Source of the DNA: Syngnathus acus
Taxonomy: Eukaryota; Chordata; Actinopteri; Syngnathiformes; Syngnathidae
Length of the DNA stretch: 64,000 bases
Assembly (NCBI RefSeq): GCF_901709675.1
Contig: NC_051087.1
Span: 13,455,384-13,519,383, forward strand
Direction: 5' to 3'
Below, piece by piece: positions 12,601-30,922 of this stretch (its first letter is position 1; every line of letters starts with the position of its first letter). The position numbers and the translations under genes were made by a program. The notes under the pieces are model-generated. The model was given only the letters and a program-made list of their open reading frames with translations, was not told where the DNA came from and ran no database searches.

Positions 12601-15600
12601 GCCCCGGTTAGGACTCCCTGCGCCCCGGTTGAAAAAAATCGAGCTTTTTCGATTCTTCATTTTCATGCCGTTTTTTTCTTTCGGTCTTGCGCGAATGTGC
12701 TTGCGCTATTCTATGTGCGCGATGTTATCCATTCACCGTTTGCCTCCCGGACCCGGATGTTGTTTTAGCGATCAGCGAACGGCGTGGGTGATGTTCGATT
12801 TTTTTTCCTGTGGGCGTGCGCCCCTACTGGAAAAATTCCTGGCTACGCCTCTGGCTTGGAGTTAAGTCCAAGCACACTATCAGCCAGCAGTGTACAATAT
12901 TTCCTCTTACGTGCTCAACAACAGTGCAAGGCCAGTGTAAAGGAAACCGTAACAATGGTAATGCTAATCACTGCAATCATAACAAATTGAATCAGATAGG
13001 AGAAGGTGTTTGTTTAGACTAGAGCAGTGGTTCTTAACCTTGGAGGTACCGAACCCCACCAGTTTCATATGCGCATTCACCAAATCCCTCTTTAGTAAAA
13101 AATAAAATATTTTTTTTCATATTCAACACATAAATGTTTTTTACTGGTGCACAAAATGAGCCGTGCATGGACATCACCTTGTTCGTAGAACAAAACCAAC
13201 ACACTGCATAAACTCACAACAAATTACAAATACCCTCAAATCAGTGTGACCTCTGCTGTTGCCTTTGCGAGACCAGTTCAGAATCACGATTTTACACGAT
13301 AAATCAGGTGTCTTCGGACCTTCGCAGTGGAGGCTCTGCCGAACCCCTGAGACCGACTCACCGAACCCCTAGGGTTCGATGGAACCCAGGTTAAGAACCA
13401 CTGGACTAGAGGAAACTCAATGGCTGTTTCGTTGAGTATGGAAAAGAGACAGGAACTAAAAATATGAAGATTACAACATGTGCGACGTTATACCGAGTCT
13501 AGGTATGTTTCCACTGAGGATCTTATATTATGGCATGGTCAAGAACCCAATCCGAAAGTTAGATTTTCATAAAACATGGTATTAAGAGGACAAATGATAT
13601 ATAATACCATTATAATTTTAGACTATATAAGTGTTTGGTATCGCTATTGGCAATACTGGCTCCAGCGTTGACTTGGTATCGACCAATACCAAAATCCCAG
13701 GTATTTGCATAGCTCTACCATGTGGCCCAAGTCAGCAAGATGGGATGTACAAGGGATACTGGAACCAAACACCATAACATCTGGTTTCTTTTCAGTGAAA
13801 ACAAACAAACCAAAAGAAATAGTGCCATGCAGGCCTTGATTTCCTCCAGGCGGAACAAAAGTGGCCTTAATGAGAACACGTCCTTTTTGCTCAGCGGGAC
13901 GTAGATTTGACTGTCATCCACACAGCAGTGGAAGGAAATACCATGTTTTCTTAAGATGGAACCCAGGGGTGGAAAATACAATAAAAACAGCAGGGGCCCC
14001 AAAGTTGAACTCTGTGGAACACCACACAACAGTGGGGCAGGGCGGGAATCAGAGCAACCAACGGTAACACAAAAAAGTTCAGTCTGCCAAATACAATCTA
14101 AACTACTCTGGAGCGCTGCCACTAATGCCCACCTGGTACTGCAAACAAGCCAACAGAATACTCTGGTCCACCGTATTGAACGCAGGAGTCAGATTCAACA
14201 AAACAAAACTCTCTACTGTCATTAGCCAGGAGGATGTCATCAAAGACGTGACAGTGCTGATTTAAAAATTGACTGGAAAACCACAATGACATCATGTTCA
14301 TTCAAGAAAGATTTCAACCACGAGTCCAATACTCAGAAAGGAAAAAACAGTATTTCAAAACGAGTAAAGTTAACATAGTGTCAGTGTAGTGGCTCACTCA
14401 CCTGGCTTCCGTATAAGAAGGATGGGTTAAGTTCCCACTCAGTGTTGGTATGGATTTGCGACGAACTAAACCATGGTGTTGTCCGCCATTCACCCAACAG
14501 GAGGCTCCAACTCACACTGACCTTAAACAGGTGAAGCAGTATATAGTCAATAGATTGTAAATATTTTATGGAAATATATTATTTTTACTAAAACCTCATC
14601 GTAAAACATTTTTACAAAAATCACAAATATACATAAAGGTCTACGTCCAACCCCAATTGCATGGTCATATAATAGTAGTTGAAGTGAGAGAAACAGCAAC
14701 GTGTACATATTTTATTAAGTTAGACAAACTCATATACTTTTTCATGTTCATATATGTGGAAATCCTCTTATTATTTTAGAGAAACATAACTGCTCAATCA
14801 GAACACGGATACAGCACCCAGAGCTTTGTAACCTCCCAAGACACATAAGCACAGACGGCAGACACACACACACACGCACACACAAACACACACACACACG
14901 TGCACACACGTGCACACACACACACACACACACGTGCACACACATGCACACACACACACACACACACGCACGCACACACACACACACACGGCGGTGACTC
15001 TCCAATACACACAGATACCAAATGGTCAGGTGACACTTTCCCGCCTTTTCCGGACAGTATAAAACCTTCTGACCTGGAGAATGGGGGTTGTTTTTCATCT
15101 GCTGCCGTGCCTCGTGTACTGGCCACCATTAAACAACCCAAAATCTTGGCAATAAAGAACCAACTGTTACTCCACATCTTTGTTTTCCTTGCTCAACAAC
15201 GGACATCTCAACAACACGCAACATTAGTGTAAAAAGTGCAGGCATGTAAATATGAGGCCTGTGTAATATTTGTTTGGGAATGGTTGGGAAGTTTGACTCA
15301 GGTACTGAGGCTTTTTTGAATAAAATTGTTATTGTAAATTTGTTACACAGCATGCCTCAATCGTTATTTGCGTAGCCCATATTTGTCATCTTTATTGTTG
15401 GTGCTGAAAAGAAAAACAACATAAAAGACAGATCACATATCAGTTCATTTAAATATTTGACTAATGTATTTTATAGTGATTTGCTTATTTTACTAGTCCA
15501 CTGCATTATTGGTAGACAAATCTCCAATGAGAGAGTGGGTGCAAACATAGAGTTGAGACGATTCTAAGCACATGACAATAGAATGAATACTATTTGTGCA

Positions 15601-16455
15601 GTATAAAAAACCTGCAACAAAACTTTCATCTAATTAGGAGAATGAAATTACAGTGTGACTGCTGGTGTGCACAATATTTCATGAAAAGTGTTTTTTTTTT
15701 AACAAGGGGCTTCAATACACTCTGGAATAAGATATGCAAAAAAAAGTATGCTTTTTTTCATTAGCTTCTCTCTGACGTAATTGATGAAAGCACAGCCGTG
15801 GATGTATAGATGAGATGAGCACAATTGTTTTGTACGCGTTTGCAACCCCGATGTTCATTGACAATGGTGTCTCCCTCAGGCTCCATGTCGTGCTGAGCTC
15901 CAGAGAGCACTGGACAGATTGGCGTCCAATTCCCGCACCCATGATGATCTCTTCACAATTCCCATTCCCAACTGTGATAAGAATGGAGATTTCCACACTA
16001 AACAGGTTTGTAAGATGAAGCACAAAATTCCTGGCTCTTATTAATATATAATACAAAACAAAAGGCTGATGTTTATACCTCAAGTAGTTATCTTTCAAAC
16101 TACATCAACAGTTTTTGAGCCAGAGTACAAAACATGCCTGGAGCAGATTAAACATTGCCTTACGAGTGCAAAATCAACACAAATGTGTCCAAGTAGACAA
16201 TCCTTTGAGATCACCAAGTTCTTGTTTGTTATTTTATTTTTTTTATCGTAATGAAAAATTATTCCCTTTTCCTTTCAGAATTCAAGAGCTGAACAGTGTG
16301 TATAAAATGCATTGATGTGATGCTCATGACCAATTGCATTGCAACAATGGCTGCAGTTAGCCTTTGGACATAGTTACTTTTATTTTGGTATTTTTTTGCA
16401 AGATACAATTCAGATTAGATGACAATACAGACAATGAGAGAAAGCAAGAGAGTGC

Positions 16456-16494
<39 letters not shown>

Positions 16495-18305
16495 TTGAGC
16501 TTAATGTGCATTTCATAGAAAAGCTCTGAAAAGGCACACGTCCTTACCAGACTAACATAATACTGATTGTGCAACATGCTTAAAACTATCCCTGTCTGCA
16601 GAAGTTCAAATTTGTTGACTGTTAGAAACTGCGATAAAAAGTCCTGGGAAGTAAAGCACACTAGGGACAACTAAAAACATTTTATGGAAGAGTTGCTGCG
16701 TTGTTGATTAGCCTTAAAAGCCCTATAAAATCCATTATTATATGTTGTGTGGGAAGCATGCAAAGAATCTCCATTGCTTCAATTATAATAGCTAACACTT
16801 TGTGATTCAGGAATTTATCAAGATATGTAGTCCATATAATTAAAGAGCTTCTATGAATAAACATTGTTCTGGCAAAAAACTACATTTCAAAGTCAAAGTC
16901 TGCTTTATTGTCAATTTCTTCACATGCCAAGACACACAAAGAAATCGAAATTACGTTCCCACTATCCCACGGTATTTACACGGTGTGATGTGGGTGTGAC
17001 TGGTTGTTTTCCTGCACGTGTGCCCTGCGACTGGCTGGCGAGCACTTCAGGGTGTAGTCCGCCTTTCATCAGCTGGGATAGGCTTCAGCACCCCCGTGAC
17101 CCGAAACAGGATAAGTGGTGTTGAAAATGGATGGATGGATAAAATCAATGTTTCTTGTTTTCTATATATATTTGCTTGGCGTGGCCTTCGTTGATGTTCC
17201 ATTACAACAAGCGTTAATCAATTGGGGCTACTGCACATTTGAAGTGTGCGGAGTTTGCCATAGGATTTCCAAGGTTGTAGTCAACCCCCAAAAAGGATCT
17301 TGGTCAACTTTCGGTCGTCCAAATTTTCGACCATCTGTTTGGGGAAAAAATAAATAAAAATAACAAAAACTGGCCGCATTAAAATAATAAATTGATCCAT
17401 TTGGAAATCATTCAGTCCATTTTTACGCATGTTGTACATTAAAAATATAAACTGATCCACCACTGAAAAAATATTAGAAATCATTCAGTCCATTTTCACT
17501 CATGTTGTACATTAAAATTATAAATTGATCCACCACTGGAAAAAATGAAAATAACTCATTGGATGACCACAGTTAAGTTTTGGGCAGGATTTCCATTCAA
17601 TAAATGTACGTATGTAGCTCTCACTTAACCGAAGTACATTCTAGTAATGAGTTAATTAAGTTTTTTGCATTCATCTTTACTAAATACTGTCAAAATAAAC
17701 GAAATATTTCCTTTAAATTTTATTTAATTGAGTTGTTCAAACTCACCTTAATCAAATGCAGCCTAAATATCATAAGTACATTGACTAGCCTAAATCGATT
17801 TATATTTATTTGACTCAATTTGGTATAAATAAAAGTAGTTTTTTACTTCTACTGTATTAGTCCTCTTCCTAGCCCCATTTTCGGCACACGTAACACAAAA
17901 CCTGCGGAATGTTTTTTTGACTTTACCGACCAACTGACCTACTAAACCTTCGTACCGCTCGACCTTACTACCGACCGATGGACGTACGGACGGACGTACG
18001 TACGGACGGACCGACCTGACCGATTGACCGACCTACCTACCTACCTACCTACCTACCTACCTACCTACCTACCTACCTACCTACCTACCTACCGTACAGA
18101 GTATACTGTATATTTCACACTACATTTAATCATGTAACCCAAGAATGACTGTAATTTCTGCCCACAGTGCCATCCAGCACGTGATGGCCTGCGAGGAAAG
18201 TGTTGGTGTGTGGATCAGAAGACGGGCATGAGACTGCCGGGCCCGCTCGAGCTCCGAGGGGAACTGGACTGCCACCAGTTAATGACAGCTACTTTGAGGG
18301 ATTGA
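4307..18305 (+). CDS. igfbp4: Insulin-like growth factor-binding protein 4
   Basis: Secreted carrier that binds IGF-I and IGF-II and limits their access to the receptor. Coding exons are 4307-4664, 11104-11267, 15880-16005 and 18168-18305, with phases 1, 0 and 0, giving 261 aa (human about 258). A signal peptide of roughly 30 residues (hydrophobic core [14 protein letters not shown]) is followed by the 12-cysteine N-terminal domain with GCGCC. Exon 2 encodes a linker with the extra pair CSPQDKRC and the sequon HPNNS. Exons 3 and 4 form the thyroglobulin type-1 domain with IPIPNCD, CWCV and the ending GELDCHQL. Twenty cysteines in all, including the linker pair, is the hallmark of IGFBP-4 among IGFBPs. 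All introns have GT-AG ends. The gene is read toward smarce1. Confidence 0.97.
4665..11103. other. igfbp4 intron 1
   Basis: A 6.4-kb intron without any supported exon. It contains (GT)n runs at 6631-6664 and 7237-7260, an (AAC)n run at 8229-8262, a short SINE-derived tail near 8990-9080 (matching the 3' part of the SINE at 54815) and a hAT MITE at 9736-10062. The rest is unremarkable AT-rich DNA. Confidence 0.8.
9736..10062. mobile_element. hAT-type MITE, family A (CAGGGGTGTCAA ends)
   Basis: The ends read 'cacacgtgtcaaactca' and 'tgagcttgacacccctg', imperfect inverted repeats. The element is flanked by 'ctctaaat' (9728-9735) and 'ctataaat' (10063-10070), an 8-bp target duplication with one mismatch, the size made by hAT transposases. 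The interior has paired 'ggcccgcgaag'-type motifs and no coding capacity. Related copies lie at 29263 and 38825. Confidence 0.85.
11104..11267 (+). CDS. igfbp4: igfbp4 exon 2: variable linker with IGFBP-4-specific cysteine pair
   Basis: The acceptor TTGACTTCAG and donor GCGCTG|GTGAGC bound 164 nt (2 + 54 codons). The linker carries CSPQDKRC, matching the two additional cysteines of IGFBP-4, and the N-glycosylation sequon in HPNNS. Both features are conserved in human at the same place. Confidence 0.93.
12565..12853. mobile_element. GC-rich hAT MITE, family C
   Basis: Perfect 14-bp terminal inverted repeats CAGAGGCGTAGCCA / TGGCTACGCCTCTG with a perfect 8-bp target duplication gcttggag at 12557-12564 and 12854-12861. 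The 289-bp interior is markedly more GC-rich than its surroundings (runs of 'gccccgg') and does not encode a transposase. It was probably mobilised in trans by a hAT transposase, as an inference from the 8-bp duplication. Confidence 0.92.
13025..13403. mobile_element. hAT-Charlie-like MITE, family B
   Basis: Termini CAGTGGTTCTTAACCT and AGGTTAAGAACCACTG are inverted repeats. The element is flanked by a perfect 8-bp duplication gactagag at 13017-13024 and 13404-13411. The CAGTGGTTCT end matches the hAT-Charlie group. A second copy sits at 50209-50523. Confidence 0.93.
13715..14280 (-). pseudogene. LINE (L2-like) reverse-transcriptase fragment
   Basis: On the minus strand the translation includes [20 protein letters not shown] followed by [18 protein letters not shown]. 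These are the reverse-transcriptase palm motifs in which the catalytic YADD is expected, as in fish L2-type LINEs. Here the motif reads CVDD, and neither end of the element is intact, so it is a dead fragment. It is antisense within igfbp4 intron 2. Confidence 0.75.
14860..14991. repeat. (CA)n compound microsatellite
   Basis: Roughly 130 bp of CA dinucleotides interrupted by 'cgtgcaca' and 'tgcaca' units. The alternating purine-pyrimidine tract is prone to length change. Confidence 0.92.
15880..16005 (+). CDS. igfbp4: igfbp4 exon 3: start of thyroglobulin type-1 domain
   Basis: 126 nt, phase 0 at both ends, between ctccctcag and CAG|gtttgt. It translates to a helix with [13 protein letters not shown] and then the loop [12 protein letters not shown], which matches IGFBP-4 (IPIPNCDRNGNF in human). 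Confidence 0.93.
16458..16489. repeat. (GA)n microsatellite
   Basis: Short GA dinucleotide run in igfbp4 intron 3. Confidence 0.85.
16873..17140 (+). repeat. Composite repeat: short dispersed element plus SINE 3' tail
   Basis: The first part (16873-16975, 'ctgctttattgtcaattt') resembles a dispersed fish element. The second part (about 16985-17137) shares 'tgtgccctgcgactggctgg', 'agctgggataggcttcagc' and a short (GGAT)n tail with the SINE copies at 54815 and 38220. Confidence 0.6.
17380..17545. repeat. Tandem duplication of about 80 bp
   Basis: The unit 'aaatcattcagtccattt' followed by 'catgttgtacattaaaa' and 'aaactgatccaccactg' occurs twice in tandem with a partial third copy. It is non-coding, in igfbp4 intron 3. 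Confidence 0.75.
18030..18092. repeat. (ACCT)n microsatellite
   Basis: About 15 ACCT units, preceded by a degenerate CGGA/GTAC-rich stretch (17960-18020) that probably derives from the same slippage. It ends 76 bp upstream of the last igfbp4 exon. Confidence 0.92.
18168..18305 (+). CDS. igfbp4: igfbp4 exon 4: end of thyroglobulin domain and stop
   Basis: Begins after CTGCCCACAG with [15 protein letters not shown] and ends [15 protein letters not shown] then TGA. CWCV and the final cysteine complete the thyroglobulin fold. The equivalent human exon begins CHPALDGQRGKCWCV, which fixes the gene as igfbp4. Confidence 0.95.
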   Translation, partial: CHPARDGLRGKCWCVDQKTGMRLPGPLELRGELDCHQLMTATLRD

Positions 18306-20250
18306 AAGCAAGGGATTCCATGAGGGTACAGGAGCAGCTTAGTTCAACTGGTGCTTATGAGCTGATCTACGTAAGAAAACGCCCCAAAGTCTCACTTCAT
18401 TTGAGGCCTACGGTACTTGAGCTAGTGCAACAACAGGAATGAGTTTAAAATTGAAATGAGTCTTTTGTTGTTGTTGCGTTTTTTTTCTGTATGTATGTGA
18501 GTCTTTTGGGCACTTGCCATGTGTTGTTTCTACGATGCGATGTTATGACTTGTAGTCATTTGATACTGTATGTGCTTTAACAGGGGGCAGTAAAAAAAAA
18601 AGCACAAGAGGGAAATGTGTCATTTTCTCTAGTATTAAGTAGGTTAAGATTAGGAAACCAACTAGTATAGTAGTATACATGTGCAGTTCATTTATTTGAC
18701 AGATCAAATTAGTCCAACATGAGAACGGCCAGGCCCTTCTTCCATTAGCAGATGATTCCCTTTTTGCAGTATGCAAATGTGAAAGCAAGACCAGTTTGGA
18801 AACAACATAACATTAAACTGTTGCTATGTGAGAGAAGATTTGTTTTCCTTTCCAATATAAACAGTCTACTCACTTTTTGGAAACGACTTGTCATTAGCAC
18901 ACTGGTCCCAAAAGACCTGAAATACTGTGCTATAAATAACCAGGATAATCTTATTTTTCCAGCTGCAGCTAATATACTAGATGGCTCTGACATAGTATGT
19001 GCTTTGATATAGTTATTCTAATAATTTGATATGACACTTGGGTGGCGGGATGCATTGATTGTTCCAACACATACACAACCTGTATTTCTTTTGGGACCAT
19101 GATTGATTTGGACTCGGAAGATTTTGGAGCATTAATTAAATATGCTACTCATATGTGATATACAGATTCAATGCGTCCAGCGGATATCCATGACGTCGCT
19201 GTCGGGCGGAAACTTCGAACTGTCAAAATGACGAGGTTACAAGAACTAAAAAAAAAAAAAAAACGTCAGTTTGTTTTGAGTTCCCAGGCACCACATTGTT
19301 CAAGTTGTATTATTCCTTATATTGCTATTGCACACTCACATCAACATCATACTAACTAAAAAAAATCAATATGCTAGAAAATGATGATGCCATTGATTAA
19401 AATAGTCCAAATAGAATCCTGCAAGAGCCAGTCTTTCAAAGTCTGTGGTCACGTCCAGCGCCGAGGGTGAAACGCCTTTCAAGCACCCACCGTGCAAAAC
19501 ACCTTTGAAAATGCCACAAAAGCAAACGACTGCCCCACACAAAAGCCTTCTTGAAGGTTTAAAGCCATGTAATAAATAAAACAATGAGTTGATTCTGAAA
19601 ACCTGTATATAGAAAACCACAACACTTGTAATTCAAATAAAGTTAGGTTGGGGAAAGAAAAAAGTTTCATTATATTTCGTAGCTTGGTGACTGATAACTC
19701 ACTCATCAAATCAAATTCTATTTTGCTCCTGTTATCTTGTTAACAATGACAAAAGTTGGTTCGACGGAAAGAGAGCGAGAGCAAAATCAACCCAGCAGCT
19801 TTAAAAATTCCCTAGACCAAAAAAAGTCTAACTTCCCAAAGACATTAATGATGTTGGTATTAAATGTGGAACTGCACATAGACAGTGACTATTTGTTAAC
19901 TTCTAAACACTTTTATCTGTCCAACTGCCTTTGTCATTTATAAAGTTAACAAATGATCTTGGCTGTTATTTTCTGAGGCATTCTAACTAAACAAACGATT
20001 GAAGCTGTATGTCTCTTGATCCTTAACTTTGCTGTATTGAACGGTAATCACATTTCATAACTATAGAATGTATAGAAAATAAAGTCATGTTGCATGTAGA
20101 ACAATCAGCCTGAGGCTGAAAAGATGTTGTGTGTCTTGTCCACTCCAGGACAGCTATATTCAAACACTGAAGTGATCAACAATCTGAAAGCGAGTTTTGC
20201 ATCCAGAGAAATGATTAGTTACATGGTTATTGTTTATTTGAATAAAATGT
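18306..20250 (+). other. igfbp4: igfbp4 3' untranslated region (probable)
   Basis: No coding signal follows the stop. AATAAA hexamers at 20078-20083 and 20241-20246 could end a 3' UTR of about 1.8-2.0 kb, similar in scale to the long mammalian IGFBP4 3' UTR. The cleavage site is not visible. Confidence 0.45.
20078..20083 (+). terminator. igfbp4: Candidate igfbp4 polyadenylation signal
   Basis: AATAAA in 'agaaaataaagtcatg', about 1.8 kb past the stop. An alternative AATAAA lies at 20241. Confidence 0.4.
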
Positions 20251-20670
20251 AAACATTGTAAAGCATTAATTAAAACGTTTTACAAACTGCATTGCATGAG
20301 TTTTTATTTATTTATTTATTTTTTACTTTGTACTCTTAGCAATAAGATTTCCGTTTGTTAATTAGCTTTCGACTTTGCAAGCAGTTGGTAGCAATTATAT
20401 TCTTGTAATTTGGTCACGATTTATGGATACAATGTAGCATTGACGTATTTTGAAAATGCAGCAGTTTACATAAGATTCATGGTGACGAAGCAATCAAATT
20501 ATTCACCTGCTTGGCATCAACTTCTAAACAATAATCGTGATCATCTGATCAGGTCTTATACGGCCTAAAAATATTGTGTCACACAGATAGTTTCAAAACA
20601 AATTATATGATAAGATTGGTTATTTAAAACCACATACTGCTAGTTTTTTAAACACTTTCTTGAAAATCTT

Positions 20671-20672
20671 TT

Positions 20673-20720
<48 letters not shown>

Positions 20721-20722
20721 TC
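20671..20722. repeat. (TTTC)n microsatellite
   Basis: About 13 TTTC units in intergenic DNA. Confidence 0.9.
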
Positions 20723-21689
20723 ATCTAAGATGGATGTGATTGCAATTTTTCATGTACTTTTTGTCAGAGTAGCAACCTTTATGCTGGATCAAAACTCACT
20801 CTGGTGAAATTTATACAACAACAATTTATCTAATTGTGAAAGAAAGTAAATAAAATGTTTTACATGCATGAATGAAGTTCGAAGCATTTCTTTTCATCTT
20901 AGCATTTGAATTAGCACAGTTGCACACGTTTCTTTAGCTTTCTGAAATAAAATGAAGAAATATAAACAAGGTTCCTATTTTAGGAAGGTGACGATTTAAT
21001 AACTGACAAGTTTGACAACACAATGATGATGACAACTATGTATTAGTATCAGTATTTGTCCTTTGTATAAATCACTTAATATTACTACGATAAATTAATT
21101 TGGAGTTTTATATGTACGTAATAAATTGGGTACTTGCTATGGTTTATTGGGGCATTGTTGTGCATTATAAAAAAATGGTAAAAACAATTTAATTATACTC
21201 ACGGCAAGCCTTCTGGGAAAACCTCTGTTATAATAAATCATAATATCCTGACCTCAGCAGCTTCTAAAAATACCTCCAATGCCCAGCACAGTGTAAACTT
21301 TCAAGTCTGCTTAGTTCCAGTAAGTGGGTCCATTTTGGGGAGCTCTGGAGGCTTAAGAACTGTGCTTGTATCTGCATTACAGGAACAGCTTTTTGGGTCA
21401 TCCACTGACTGATTTAAAATGTCACAAGCCCACTCTCAGCCCTTGGGCATCCACAGCTGTGCCTGCGAGGCCCTGTGTCTGTGTGCAAGTGCGTGTGCAT
21501 GTTAAACCTGCATAGCAGATTAAAGGAGCCGTACAACCTCCACCTTCGCTCACTAGTTCAACCAAATCTGACCCAAGTGTGAAATCTGGAGATTTTTTGG
21601 CATTTTAAAAAACTATTCTTACGGTTGCTGCCTCTGTTGCAACCAATAAAACAATTTTTCAATACAGTTTGTGAGTTGTGGATAATTGC

Positions 21690-21950
21690 AACCTATCAGA
21701 CCTGACTTTGGATGAGAGGCGGGGTACATCTTGGACAGATCACCAGCCACTTTGCCTGGCACATAGAGACAAACAATCTTTCAAACTCACATTCCTTACC
21801 CTGAAGACAATTTAGTATTCACTGAATCTAACATGCATGTTTATGAAATGCTGGAGGAAGCTGCAGTACCGCACCCAAAATCCATGTGGAGATTTAAACC
21901 CAGATCATGTGACTGTGAAGCAGATGTGTTAACCACTTAAAGCAATGTGC
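21690..21950 (-). mobile_element. Degenerate SINE, antisense
   Basis: Read on the minus strand it follows the order of the SINE at 54815: a 'gtggttaaca' start, 'gggtttaaatctccac' in place of the promoter box and head, and 'ggtgatctgtcc' toward the tail. It is heavily diverged and so old. Confidence 0.5.
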
Positions 21951-22102
21951 TGCCATCCAAATACATGGGTGTGCTGGGTTAGGGTTAGTCACCTGACATT
22001 GCATCCACACTGGACTGAACACCAGCCAACCGCAGTGAACATATATAGTGACATGATAAAGAATTTGGTCAAATTCTTATTATTTAGTTTCCTCACTTTC
22101 AT

Positions 22103-22430
22103 GTTAAAGTTCATCCATCCGTCCGTCCGTCCGTCCATCCATCGGTCCACTTACTACCGCTTATCCAGGGTCGGGTCGCAGAGGCAGCAGCTTCAGCTTC
22201 AGCAGGGAAGCCCAAACTTCCCTTTCCCCAGCCATTTTTTCCAGCTGTTCCGGATGAATCCTCAGGTGTTCCCGGGCCAGTCGGGAGACATAATCTCTCC
22301 CTCCAGCATATCCTGTGTCCTTCTCAGGTTGTCTTCCCGGTGGGACATGCTCAGAACAGCTCATTAGGGAGGTGTCCACCTCATGTGGTTCCTCTCAATG
22401 CGGAGAAGCAGCAGCTTGACTATTTGCTTC
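22103..22430 (-). pseudogene. 3' end of a LINE retrotransposon, antisense
   Basis: The minus-strand frame ends RDYVSRLAREHLRI, then AGEREVWASLL and a terminal RPDPG stop, the C-terminus of a common fish non-LTR retrotransposon polyprotein. A (GGAC/GGAT)n tail follows at 22106-22144. It is 5'-truncated, as expected for LINE insertions, and carries changes that break the frame upstream. Confidence 0.7.
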
Positions 22431-23589
22431 TGGCATATATAACATGTTTATAACCTTTTAAATTACGTTTTGCCATTTACAAACATTGGTTTAATGATTG
22501 CTGAGTGAATTCATGTTATTGTAGTCCATTGGTGGACTGGGTCCTTTTTTTCCTGACTTTGCAACTTTGACCTCACACTTTAAAGGGGCGTTATAGTGCA
22601 CTATTCCTAATTGTAAGTGGGAGAACTCTGACTTTGCACTTTAATCGAATGCAGCCGAAATCCTCTCAAAATCAACTGCCAACATAGCGGACATACAAAT
22701 ACTAACAAACACAGCACTACACCGGGCTAGTGGGTTCTATATTCCCGTCAGAAATCTGCGTAGGCCCACTAAAGCCCCTGCAGCATTAGATTTTACATTC
22801 GGAAATAATTTATTTATTTATTCAAGTTTAAATAAGAGAAACAACTTCTAAAGTTACCATTCTGTTCCAATCCAATCCCCATTTCCTTGTTTGTGCTGGA
22901 CCTGTACCCCGTGTGTGTTTGGGAAGGGAGGGACAGTAGGAGTCTTTCATTTACTTGCACATTTGGTTTAAGATAGTGCCATTGTATGTGATCACTGGTA
23001 ATGTTTTTGCTTAATATGTATTCTTTGGACATTGGACAAATAGTTTCAACTTTTATGTCAAACATGCTCATGCAGTGTATTATACTTTCACTTGGGGGAT
23101 AATTGATTATTATAAATTCTAAGAAGTTATTACTTTATTAAGTAATGATTGATTTTTTTTCTCAGCCCCCCACACCTCTTTTGATCTTTGAATGATCTCA
23201 ACGTACCAGAAGGCAACACAACCAATTATCATAAGTAAAACACATTTTATTCAGGTTGAACGGATAGAGCTATAGGCAAATCCCGGAGAGCTTTCAGCTG
23301 TTTATATTAAGGGAACACACTATTACAACTAAAGACCTTTAGCAGCTCCAAAAATGTGAACAAGAATGCAAAGCATGTCACCTCTAATAACACTGGAGCA
23401 TTGAAAAGAGAAACATCGATTTCTCCTACAGCTCCACACACAGTACTGGATTCTGTTGCTAAATATAACCAGTCTAATCAAAGCTTACACGTTGTGTCTA
23501 ACAATTATATTTGCATTTGCTTTATTGTTTCATATCTTGTCTTTTTCAACAGCAATTAATAATATAACATCAGACATTCTTGCATCAGA

Positions 23590-23790
23590 AAGCAGCGACG
23601 CAAAAAAAATTAGGGAGGCGGGGTGAAGTGTGGTTATGGTGTGTGTCGATTGGCGGCGGTCGAGAAGCCTTCATTCATCGAAACGCCTTTCATTCGTATT
23701 AGTGTGAAACCGGGCCATCTGCGCGAGTTGGCCGGTTAACATTCGAGTCAAAGCGTATGATACTATTGAGGTGACTCGGCTTTTAGGGTG
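23590..23790 (+). promoter_or_regulatory. smarce1: smarce1 promoter and probable non-coding exon 1
   Basis: A locally CG-rich stretch ('ggcggcggtcgag', 'ctgcgcgagttggccgg') without a TATA box lies about 0.7 kb upstream of the start codon and ends near a possible donor (ATTGAG|GTGACT, about 23769). A housekeeping-type promoter fits a ubiquitously expressed BAF subunit. The exon boundary is a guess. Confidence 0.4.
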
Positions 23791-24421
23791 AGTTTGCCCC
23801 CCCACCTCAACGTGTTATCATTAGAACTGACGAGAAATCGTTTGATTGTCTTACCAAGACGCTATTACGTCGGTGCAGCTAGTTAGCACGCTCGTGAAGC
23901 TAAGTCAGCATGCTAGCACCAAGCATTTGCTAGCTTCTGTTATCTGAGCATTAGTCCTACATTGTGAATTCCCTTATAAATCACCACCCTACATCTTATC
24001 TCTTTCAATTCCCCACTAGTAAATTACTGATCTCTGATTTTAAGTTTGACCTCAGTCTTTCGATTCGAGGGCTCGCACGCTATCGATCTATTGTTATTGT
24101 CTTTCTTTCCTGCTTGTTAGCTTAGCATTGGCACGTTATTTTGTACTCCGCAAGAACGAATCGTTTCCCTCATTACTATCATTGCGCTGAGTGCTATCAT
24201 TAAGTAAGTAGCTTACTTGTTATGGTGCGAAATTATTGCATGAAGTCCCGGCCTGGCATGACATTGTCTTACTCATTAGCCAGCCCTCATTCAGCGCTAG
24301 CGTCTTCCAAGTGTTAGGAAAAACTTATAGATATGCCAATGCGCATTTATTTAAACGTATTTCTAAATGTGTGTTATAGAATTGAGGACTGGCCCGGAAC
24401 AAAACCTGGATCAGTGCCACG

Positions 24422-30922
<6,501 letters not shown>

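Larger units (their letters stand above)
11268..15879. other. igfbp4 intron 2
   Basis: A 4.6-kb intron holding two hAT MITEs (12565-12853 and 13025-13403), an antisense LINE reverse-transcriptase relic (13715-14280) and a CA-rich microsatellite (14860-14991). No exon can be supported in the remainder. Confidence 0.8.
20284..23560. other. igfbp4-smarce1 intergenic region
   Basis: No gene supported. It contains a (TTTC)n run at 20671-20722, an antisense SINE relic at 21690-21950 and an antisense LINE 3' end at 22103-22430. The rest is AT-rich without recognisable structure. Confidence 0.75.

Noticed and set aside
14748-15177. Long cysteine/valine-rich open frames on the minus strand
   Set aside because: They are translations of the CA microsatellite, not genes. 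The same applies to frames over the GA, CT and CATC tracts.
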